From Arsenophonus sp031446105 (GTDB lineage: Bacteria > Pseudomonadota > Gammaproteobacteria > Enterobacterales > Enterobacteriaceae): a stretch of 64,000 nucleotides of DNA. Below the pieces are notes generated by a model. It did not search any database. It saw only the letters and a list, made by a program, of their open reading frames with translations, and had not been told where the DNA came from. Within the stretch, counting starts at the first letter, position 1. Every line of letters begins with the position of its first letter. The stretch spans positions 248,001 through 312,000 of the forward strand of contig CP132907.1 of assembly GCA_031446105.1 (NCBI GenBank), in the 5' to 3' direction. The position numbers were made by a program, and so were the translations under genes. Of this stretch, positions 39,240 to 47,358 are shown in pieces.

Positions 39240-40177
39240 AAAATATAATTGACCTCTATCATACATAAAAAAATTTTATAAAAAATAAAGCATTACTACA
39301 ATGAAAATAAAATAACATACAATTTTTGCAAGCTTTATGTTTAATTATTTATTTTATTCATCTTCCTTTTAAAAAAGAAGTTATTTTATCGATCTGTTAT
39401 CATAAAAAAATAAGAATTTTTTTGATTTTTATTAAAAATATTTGATTACATATAAAGAAAAAATATTATTTTTACATTGGAAAAGGGAATTATTTTTTAT
39501 AAAAATAGATCTATACTTTTATTATGTAAAAATTAAAATTTTGATAGAAAAAAAAGTTTTTAAAAAATTTTAAAAAACCATATATCATCATTTTAAATTA
39601 TATAAAAATATGATAAAAATTAATTAAAATATTTTACATTAAAAAAAATATTTACCTCACGTTATTATAATATTTTTTTACATAAAAATTCTTTCAAAAA
39701 CATATAATTTATATAGATACTAACCTCTAAATAAGTAATTTATTAATTTTATTAATATTTTAAAGAGATTGTAAAAAATGTATTTATTAGTATTTTTAAT
39801 AAAAAATTAATTACTTAAACAATCTTCATTAATAAAAATTTAGAATAAAAAATTTTTATGAAATTCAAAAATACTAATTTAGTTTATAATGGATTTACCT
39901 AATATAAAAATTCAAATTTGTTGATAAAATATCATTTCGTAAAATATTTGATTTTATTAATTTTTTTCTGGTAAAATTCTTTTTCTGGAACAGTTTATAA
40001 AAAAGCAAATATTTAAAAAAAATTTAATAGAAAACAACCTCCCACCAAAATTAAAAATTTAAATCAAGATTATATATTAATTTTTTATATTATAGTTAAT
40101 AAAATAAAATATAGATTTTAGTAATCAAAAAAAATAAAAAACTATAATTAATAAAAACAATATATTAGGTAATAAAA
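39240..40177. other. Divergent spacer lolC/mfd, holding eroded mfd 5' region
   Basis: About 940 bases between lolC and the surviving mfd frame. Intact Mfd would need about 1.4 kb upstream of 40178, which would run into lolC, so part has been deleted. One readable relic lies at 39967-40063 (separate entry). The rest is AT-rich with dense stops. The lolC promoter should lie near 39250-39400. Confidence 0.5.
39967..40063 (+). pseudogene. mfd: Probable relic of the mfd N-terminal coding region
   Basis: A 32-codon open stretch ending in TAA reads SGKILFLEQFIKKQIF then KKNLIENNLPPKLKI. It resembles E. coli Mfd about residues 370-400 (GPVVFSVESEGRREAL then GELLARIKIAPQRI), in pattern if not strict identity. 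It sits about 180 bases before the surviving IGQPLVH block, close to the distance expected in an intact gene. It is in a different frame from the live mfd and separated from it by stops. Identity is low, so this is a reasoned rather than proven match. Confidence 0.5.
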
Positions 40178-42262
40178 ATGATTGAAAATAATATTAAAGT
40201 ACCTAAAATTATTCATACTAATATTTTTGATTATAATATTTCAGAATTTCAAATCGGACAACCTTTAGTTCATATACAACATGGTGTTGGAAGATATCAA
40301 GGTTTAACAATTTTAAAAACTGGAAAAATTAAAAACGAATACTTAATACTAACTTATGCTGATAATGATGTACTGTATGTCCCTGTTTCATCATTAAATT
40401 TAGTCAGTCATTATTATAATACAAATATTAGCAATAAACATGCACCATTACATAAATTAGGTGGGAATGTTTGGAACAAAGCAAAAAATAAAGCTATAGA
40501 AAAAATGCGTGATACAGCAGCAGAATTATTAGATATTCATGCACAACGTGCAATAAAACCTGGATTTGCTTTTAAATTAAATACAATACAATATCAATTG
40601 TTTTGCAAAAATTTTCCATTTAAAACAACAATTGATCAAGAAAAAGCAATTAAAACAGTTTTATACGATATGAGTCAACCAATCGCTATGGATCGTTTAA
40701 TTTGTGGTGATGTCGGATTTGGTAAAACTGAAGTTGCTATACGAGCAACTTTTTTAGCAATAACCAATAATAAACAGGTTGCAATATTAGTTCCAACAAC
40801 TTTATTAGCAAAACAACACTTTGATAATTTTTGTGAACGTTTTTTAAATTGGTCAACAAAAATTGAAATTTTATCACGTTTACAAAATACAAAAAAACAA
40901 AAAGAAATTATTAATAAAATTATTAACGGAGAAGTAGATATAATAATTGGTACACATAAATTACTAAAAAATAACATTCGTTGGAAAAGACTAGGATTAT
41001 TAATTATTGACGAAGAACACCGTTTTGGTGTACGCCATAAAGAATCAATTAAAGCAATACAGACAAATGTTGATATATTAACATTAACCGCAACACCTAT
41101 TCCAAGAACATTAAACATAGCAATGAATGGAATACGTGATTTATCTATTATTGCCAGTCCTCCATCTTGCAGATTATCTGTTAAAACATTTATTTATCAA
41201 TACAGTGAGTTAATAATACGAAAAGCTATTTTGCATGAAATATTACGAGGTGGGCAAGTTTATTATTTATGTAATAATGTAAAAAATATAGAAAAAATAA
41301 AAGACCGATTAGCTAAATTAGTACCTGAAGCTACTTTTATTGTTGGACATGGAAAAATGTCCAAAATAGATTTAGAACAAGCAATGATAGATTTTTATAA
41401 TCATCGTTTTAATGTATTAATTTGTACCACAATTATTGAAATGGGAATTGATGTGCCTAATGCAAATACTATAATCATTGAACGTGCTGATTATTTTGGT
41501 CTAGCGCAATTATACCAATTACGTGGAAGAGTTGGACGGTCTAATCATCAAGCTTATGCTTATTTTTTAATATCTGATCCTAAATTAATTACAATTAATG
41601 CAAAAAAACGCCTTGAAGCAATTAAATTAATTAAAGATCTCGGTTCTTGCTTTTCATTATCTACTCATGATTTAGACATTAGAGGATCAGGAGAATTACT
41701 TGGTGAAGAACAAAGTGGACATATTTTTACTATTGGATATAATCTTTATAGAAAACTTTTACAAAATGTTATTGATACTTTAAAAAAAGGAAAGGAACTT
41801 TCTTTAAAAGAAATAAATAATCAAAAAACTGAAATTGAATTAAGAATACCACTTTTATTTCCAGAAAATTATATTAGAGATGTTAATATCAGACTGTCAT
41901 TTTATAAAAAAATAGCTAATGCTCAAACAGAAAAGGAATTAAATCAATTAAAAATCGAAATTATATATCAATTTGGCCCTTTGCCGGTTTTAGCAAAACA
42001 ATTAATAGAATTCAGCAAAATTCGAATACGAGCTTATGATTTAGGTGTAAAAAAAATACAAGCAAATGAAAAAGGTGGATTTATGGAATTTTATAAAAAA
42101 AATAAAATAAATATAAATTCTATTATTAAATTGTTAAAAAATGAACCTAATATTTATCAATTAGATGGAAAAAATAAATTAAAGTTTGTTTATCAATTAT
42201 TTGATGACAGCATAAAGTTATCTTTTATAAAACAACTAATGCATGTATTAAATAAATCATGA
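40178..42262 (+). CDS. mfd: N-terminally truncated transcription-repair coupling factor Mfd
   Basis: 694 residues, against 1148 in E. coli. The frame starts just before the RNA polymerase-interacting domain (FQIGQPLVHIQHGVGRYQGL). It continues through the linker (KLGGNVWNKAKNKAIEKMRD), the two translocase domains with Walker A GDVGFGKTE, DEEHRFGVRH and TATPIPRTLN, the TRG/motif VI region QLRGRVGRSNHQAYAYF, and the C-terminal D7. Domains D1-D3, the UvrB-like part that binds UvrA, are missing. The remaining part could still move stalled polymerase. A shortened Mfd is also known from Buchnera. AAAAATG start without strong ribosome site. Confidence 0.92.
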   Translation: MIENNIKVPKIIHTNIFDYNISEFQIGQPLVHIQHGVGRYQGLTILKTGKIKNEYLILTYADNDVLYVPVSSLNLVSHYYNTNISNKHAPLHKLGGNVWNKAKNKAIEKMRDTAAELLDIHAQRAIKPGFAFKLNTIQYQLFCKNFPFKTTIDQEKAIKTVLYDMSQPIAMDRLICGDVGFGKTEVAIRATFLAITNNKQVAILVPTTLLAKQHFDNFCERFLNWSTKIEILSRLQNTKKQKEIINKIINGEVDIIIGTHKLLKNNIRWKRLGLLIIDEEHRFGVRHKESIKAIQTNVDILTLTATPIPRTLNIAMNGIRDLSIIASPPSCRLSVKTFIYQYSELIIRKAILHEILRGGQVYYLCNNVKNIEKIKDRLAKLVPEATFIVGHGKMSKIDLEQAMIDFYNHRFNVLICTTIIEMGIDVPNANTIIIERADYFGLAQLYQLRGRVGRSNHQAYAYFLISDPKLITINAKKRLEAIKLIKDLGSCFSLSTHDLDIRGSGELLGEEQSGHIFTIGYNLYRKLLQNVIDTLKKGKELSLKEINNQKTEIELRIPLLFPENYIRDVNIRLSFYKKIANAQTEKELNQLKIEIIYQFGPLPVLAKQLIEFSKIRIRAYDLGVKKIQANEKGGFMEFYKKNKININSIIKLLKNEPNIYQLDGKNKLKFVYQLFDDSIKLSFIKQLMHVLNKS

Positions 42263-42328
42263 CTGAATCGTATTTTATTAAATATATTTTAAAATTTTAT
42301 TTATTAAGTTTATTATAAAATAATAAAA

Positions 42329-43645
42329 TTAATATAATTTTAACTTTGGTCGTATAATGCGATTAATAATACTTACTAAAATTATTAATCCAGTTTTTAA
42401 ATAACCATGTAATGCAATTTGATGCATTCGATACAATAAAATATACATTATACGAGCGATTTTACCTTTGATCATAATATCATTTCGTATTAAATTTCCT
42501 ATCAAATTACCGATAGTAGCGAAATTAGACAATGAAATCAATGAACCATGATCTATATATATATAATCTTGTAATTTATTACCTTGTAGTAATAAAAGGA
42601 TATTTTTATAACATAAATTTGCCATTTGATGAGCTGCTTGCGCGCGTGGTGGTACAAATCCACCATCTTTTTTCGCACAACATGCGCAATCACCAATTGC
42701 AAAAATAGAATCATCTAAAGTAGTTTGTAATGTTGATTTTACAATCAATTGATTAATTCTATTAGTTGTTAATCCACCAATTTTTTGCATAAAATCTGGT
42801 ACTTTAACACCAGCAACCCAAACCATGAGATCTGCATTAATTTTTTTTCCTAATTGAGTATAAAATCCATCAGAATGTGCTTTAACAACTATTGTTTTTG
42901 TTAAAATACGTACACCTATTTTTTTTAATTCATGATGCACGATTGTAGAAATTCTAAGCGGCAATGCTGGTAATATCCTTTCTCCAGCTTCAATTAAAGT
43001 TACATTAAGTATATTTTTTTTATTTTTTTTAAAAAAACCATAATTTATAAATTGTTTCATAGTGTTATAAAGTTCAGCACACAGTTCTACTCCAGTTGCA
43101 CCACCACCTACTATCACAACATCAATTACATTATTTGATTTATTAATTATTTTTTGATTTTCATAATTAAAAAATAAATTAAGAATCTTACTATGAAATC
43201 TATGCGCTTCATTAGGATTATCTAAAAAAATACAGTATTCTTTTACACCATCAATAGAAAAATCATTAGAAATACTGCCTAAAGCTATTATTAAAATATC
43301 AAAATCAATTTTTTTTTCAGAGATTAATATTTTTCCGTTTTTATCATGCATTATTTCTAATGTAATGGTTTTCTTTTTGCGATCAATATCTTTAAAATAA
43401 CCTAATTCAAAGCGAAAATAATGATCAATAGAATGTGATAAATAACTAATAGCATCTATAGAATAATCTAAAGATCCGGCCGCAACTTCATGAAGTAATG
43501 GTTTCCATAAATGATTTTGGTTACAATCTATTAGTATGATTTCAGCTTTATTTTTTTTTCCTAAATTATTTCCTAATTTAGTTGCAAGCTCTAATCCTCC
43601 TACTCCACCACCTACAATTATGATTTTGGTTTTTGGTGTCATCAT
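42329..43645 (-). CDS. ndh: Type II NADH dehydrogenase
   Basis: 438 residues, against 434 in E. coli. Ndh passes electrons from NADH to ubiquinone without pumping protons and is bound to the membrane by its C-terminal amphipathic helix. The FAD-binding motif is IIVGGGVGGLELATKLG; the NADH-binding motif is VVIVGGGATGVELCAEL. FAIGDCACCAKKDGGFVPPRAQAA is the C-terminal FAD contact. The end is hydrophobic-basic (LKTGLIILVSIINRIIRPK). Convergent with mfd across 66 bases, matching the E. coli mfd/ndh neighbourhood minus ycfJ and bhsA. Confidence 0.95.
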   Translation of the reverse strand: MMTPKTKIIIVGGGVGGLELATKLGNNLGKKNKAEIILIDCNQNHLWKPLLHEVAAGSLDYSIDAISYLSHSIDHYFRFELGYFKDIDRKKKTITLEIMHDKNGKILISEKKIDFDILIIALGSISNDFSIDGVKEYCIFLDNPNEAHRFHSKILNLFFNYENQKIINKSNNVIDVVIVGGGATGVELCAELYNTMKQFINYGFFKKNKKNILNVTLIEAGERILPALPLRISTIVHHELKKIGVRILTKTIVVKAHSDGFYTQLGKKINADLMVWVAGVKVPDFMQKIGGLTTNRINQLIVKSTLQTTLDDSIFAIGDCACCAKKDGGFVPPRAQAAHQMANLCYKNILLLLQGNKLQDYIYIDHGSLISLSNFATIGNLIGNLIRNDIMIKGKIARIMYILLYRMHQIALHGYLKTGLIILVSIINRIIRPKLKLY

Positions 43646-44910
43646 AACTACCTATTTTAAAATATATTTTTATTAAAAAAACATTAATAACAAAATTTAA
43701 TTTATTTAAATTTTTAATAAAAATATCGCGATTAATTATGTGAAATTATTGATAGATAATTTTTATACTAAATATATTATTAAAAATAAAAATATATTTT
43801 ATATTAAATTACAATATATTTATCATAATATTTATTTTTAATCTAATATTTTGAGATTTATATTTTAAATGACTTATTTAATATATCAAATATTGATATT
43901 ATTTATTTGTATAAATCTTTTTTTTTAATATTATCATTATAAATTATTTATCATGATAAATTATCTTAACAAAAAATATTTTTAATTAATAATTTTATTT
44001 GATACATTTTTAATGAATAATTTTATTTGATACATATAAAAATATACAATTAAATAATTAATAAAAATATTTTTTATATGAGTATTAAAAATCAAAAAAA
44101 CCTAAATAAAAAATTATCTTAATATTGTTTGTATAAAAATTGAAAATTTAAACATAAAATTTTATTTTATAATGTTTATCATAAATCAACATTTTTTATT
44201 AAAATTATTTCATAAAAAACTTATCATAAAAATTAGAAATTTTAAAAATTACTTTAGTGAATTTTATTTTTTAATTATATATAAAATTATTTTTAAAAAA
44301 TGTAATATAAAAATAACTGTTAATTTTAACAATATATTTATAGAATAATATTTTAACATATTAATTTTTTATTGCAAATTAAAAAAATAATCTTTTTATC
44401 TTTAAACCTTTCTGAAATTTTGAGTATTAAATTTAATAAATATTTTTAAAATTAAAAATATAATATTTTTAATAAATTTTATAAAAAAATAAAAATTACA
44501 TTACAAAAGCTTATATAAAAACTAATAATATTTATTATATTCAATTTAATTTATGTAATAAACAATTAAGATTATTTTATATCAGTAATTATATAATTTT
44601 AATTACCAAAAAATATTTCTATAAATAAAGAAGTAAAAATTTGCTTCTTAAAATATTTTTTTTATATAAACTTTTTATAAAAAAATAAAAAATAGAAATT
44701 TAATTAAAGAATAAAACCTGAAGACAAAATTATAATTTATAATAAAAATAAATATTTTTTTACTATTACCTATTTATTATATTATTTTAGAATAATTTTA
44801 CAAATTTACTTAAAAAATAAAAATCAAATGACAAATCATTAATATTACTATAATAAATTTCTAAATAAAATTATTTATATCCAAATTATAATAAATTAAG
44901 GGTTATAAAA
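43646..44910. other. Long gene-free spacer between divergent ndh and sthA
   Basis: About 1.27 kb, the longest empty stretch in the window. All frames are full of stops and no protein block was recognised. A 28-base tandem repeat lies at 43988-44035. Both genes' promoters should be here. It probably marks lost genes at a former rearrangement point, because ndh and sthA are not neighbours in E. coli. Confidence 0.5.
43988..44035. repeat. Two-copy tandem repeat, 28-base period
   Basis: The 20-base unit AATAATTTTATTTGATACAT occurs at 43988-44007 and again, identical, at 44016-44035. This gives a period of 28 bases. It lies in the ndh-sthA spacer. Most likely slippage or recent duplication; no function is suggested. 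Confidence 0.7.
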
Positions 44911-46311
44911 ATGTCACAAATAAAATTTGATATAATTGTCATAGGTTCTGGTCCTGGAGGAGAAGGAACTGCAATGGGTTTAGTGAAAAATGGGAAAAAA
45001 GTTGCAGTTATTGAACGTTATTATAAACTCGGTGGCGGTTGCACTCACTGGGGAACTATACCGTCAAAAGCACTAAGACATGCAGTAAGCAGAATTATTG
45101 AATTTAATAAAAATTCGTTATATAGTGATAGATCTAGTATTCTAAAATATTCCTTTTTTGAAATTCTTAAACAAGCAGAAACTGTAATTAATAAACAAGC
45201 ACAAATGAGACAGGGATTTTATGAAAGAAATGGTTGCAATATATTTATTGGTGAAGCCTCATTCATTAATGAACATACACTGAAAATTTTTTATAAAGAT
45301 GGTTCTTATGATATCTTATACGGCGAAATTATCATTATTGCAACTGGGTCTCGACCTTATTGCCCCTCTGATGTTGATTTTGAACATTCACGGATTTATA
45401 ATAGTGATTCTATTTTACTTTTAAATAATGAACCACGTCATGTTGTTATTTACGGTGCTGGTGTTATTGGTTGCGAATATGCTTCAATTTTTAGAGGATT
45501 AGGTGTTAAAGTAGATTTAATTAATACCCGTAATCATTTACTATCTTTTTTAGATCAAGAAATGTCCGATGCTTTATCATATCATTTTTGGAATAATGGT
45601 ATTGTTATTCGACATAATGAAGAGTATGAAAAAATAGAAGGCAAAGAAGATGGTGTAATTATTCATCTTAAATCAGGAAAAAAAGTAAAAGCTGATTGTT
45701 TATTATATGCTAATGGGCGTACAGGAAATATAGATAATTTAAAGCTAGAAAACATCCCTATTGATGTTGATGAGAGAAGTTTAATCAAAGTAAATTTATC
45801 ATATTGCACTAATAATAAAAATATTTATGCTGTCGGTGATGTTATTGGATATCCCAGTCTGGCATCAGCAGCTTATAATCAAGGTCGCCTAGTTGCATCT
45901 AAAATTATCACCGGTGATCATAAAAATAAAAAATTAATTAAAAATATCCCTACAGGAATATATACTATTCCTGAAATCAGTTCTATAGGAAAAACCGAAC
46001 AACAATTAACCAATATGAAAATCCCTTATGAAGTTGGTCGAGTTCAATTTAAAGATCTAGCTAGAGCTCAAATAGCCGGGATAAATGTAGGAAGTTTAAA
46101 AATATTATTTCATCGTAAAACATTAAAGATATTAGGCATTCATTGTTTTGGTGAACGTGCAGCAGAAATTATTCATATTGGTCAAGCTATTATGGAACAA
46201 AAAAATAAAGGTAATAGCATTAAATATTTTATTAATACTATCTTTAACTATCCAACAATGGCAGAAGCATTTAGAGTAGCTGCATTTAATGGATTGAATC
46301 GTCTTTTTTAA
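44911..46311 (+). CDS. sthA: Soluble pyridine nucleotide transhydrogenase
   Basis: 466 residues, equal to E. coli SthA (UdhA). A cytoplasmic flavoprotein that converts NADPH plus NAD+ to NADP+ plus NADH. The FAD motif is IVIGSGPGGEGTAMGLVK. The region GGGCTHWGTIPSKALRHAVS lacks the second redox cysteine of lipoamide dehydrogenase, as in SthA. The second dinucleotide motif is YGAGVIGCEYASIFRGLG, and GRTGNIDNL and AVGDVIGYPSLASAAY follow. It ends AAFNGLNRLF. RBS AAGGGTTA before the ATG. Intact. Confidence 0.96.
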   Translation: MSQIKFDIIVIGSGPGGEGTAMGLVKNGKKVAVIERYYKLGGGCTHWGTIPSKALRHAVSRIIEFNKNSLYSDRSSILKYSFFEILKQAETVINKQAQMRQGFYERNGCNIFIGEASFINEHTLKIFYKDGSYDILYGEIIIIATGSRPYCPSDVDFEHSRIYNSDSILLLNNEPRHVVIYGAGVIGCEYASIFRGLGVKVDLINTRNHLLSFLDQEMSDALSYHFWNNGIVIRHNEEYEKIEGKEDGVIIHLKSGKKVKADCLLYANGRTGNIDNLKLENIPIDVDERSLIKVNLSYCTNNKNIYAVGDVIGYPSLASAAYNQGRLVASKIITGDHKNKKLIKNIPTGIYTIPEISSIGKTEQQLTNMKIPYEVGRVQFKDLARAQIAGINVGSLKILFHRKTLKILGIHCFGERAAEIIHIGQAIMEQKNKGNSIKYFINTIFNYPTMAEAFRVAAFNGLNRLF

Positions 46312-46704
46312 TCAATAAATTGTCTAAATCAACAAAAAATATGATCAATTAAAAAAATAAAATATAATTAAAAATTAATAACAATATAAAAAATAATATT
46401 ATCTTTATAAAAAACAGAATATAACATATATTTTTTTATTAAAAATAATATTTTTTATGGAAAAAATTTTGCATATAAAATTTATTAAAGATATTAATTC
46501 CATAAATTATAAATTTTATCTGAAATTAATTAAATTATTTTTATTGATAAAAAACAAAATATTATTTTTTTAAAAAATAATACATAAAAAAATTTAAAAA
46601 AATTATAATATTTTAATTAATTTTTATTTTTTTAAATTTATATTTTTTATTTAGAAATTAAAGTGTATTTTTTAAAAAAATATTAGAAATATATAATATT
46701 ATTT
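46312..46704. other. Gene-free spacer between convergent sthA and pgmB
   Basis: About 390 bases at a convergent junction. No gene was recognised and no GC-containing terminator stem is visible. Confidence 0.45.
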
Positions 46705-47358
46705 TTATGTTCTTATAAGTTTTTTGAAATTAATTTCTTTAAAAGAATGTACTTGTAAGTTAGCACCAATTAATTTTTTTTTTAATGATATTCCTACAGA
46801 AAAAATATTTGCTTTATTTAGTGCTTTAATTCCCGCTTGTGAATCTTCGAAACCTACCGCTTCTTTAGGTAAAACATTAATTAAATTAGCAGCCAATAAA
46901 AAAATTTCTGGATCAGGTTTTCCTTTTGATACAGAAAGTGGATTAATAATTATATTAAAATATTTTTTTATATTTAATTTTTTTAAAATCATATCGGCAT
47001 TTTGAGAAGAAGAAGCTATGGCACAAAGAATTTTATGCTGTTTAGCTTGCTTAATAAAGGATAAAACACCTGGAAAAATATCTTTTTCTGTTAATTGACA
47101 CAATAATTTTGTATAAAAATTATTTTTTTTATTCATTAAAAAAATCCTTTCTTCTAAAGAGAAGCTATTAAATTTATTACCATGAATCAAAATCATTTCC
47201 AATGATTTACTTCTGCTAATCCCTTTTAATTTTTCATTAAAGATCAAATCAAAACTAATATCAATTTCTTTTGCAAGATATTGCCAAGCTTTAAAGTGAT
47301 AACCGGAAGTATCAACAATAACACCATCAAGATCAAATATCATGCCTTTTATCATCAT
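46705..47358 (-). CDS. pgmB: Beta-phosphoglucomutase (HAD family)
   Basis: 217 residues. It interconverts beta-glucose-1-phosphate and glucose-6-phosphate. The HAD motif I is IFDLDGVIVDT with nucleophile Asp9 and acid Asp11. Motif II is in CAIASSSQNA, and motifs III/IV are SKGKPDPEIFLLAA and VGFEDSQAGIKA. The cap reads FNEKLKGISRSKSLEMIL, as in E. coli YcjU. It begins MMIKGM; either ATG is possible. Its start overlaps the 3' end of the GH65 gene by 26 bases, so translation is likely coupled. A partner of a beta-glucose-1-phosphate-producing phosphorylase is the natural reading. Confidence 0.93.
   Translation of the reverse strand: MMIKGMIFDLDGVIVDTSGYHFKAWQYLAKEIDISFDLIFNEKLKGISRSKSLEMILIHGNKFNSFSLEERIFLMNKKNNFYTKLLCQLTEKDIFPGVLSFIKQAKQHKILCAIASSSQNADMILKKLNIKKYFNIIINPLSVSKGKPDPEIFLLAANLINVLPKEAVGFEDSQAGIKALNKANIFSVGISLKKKLIGANLQVHSFKEINFKKLIRT

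Noticed and set aside
40675..41118. 147-codon frame opposite mfd
   Set aside because: It mirrors the strongly conserved translocase domain of Mfd and has no family match or start signal.
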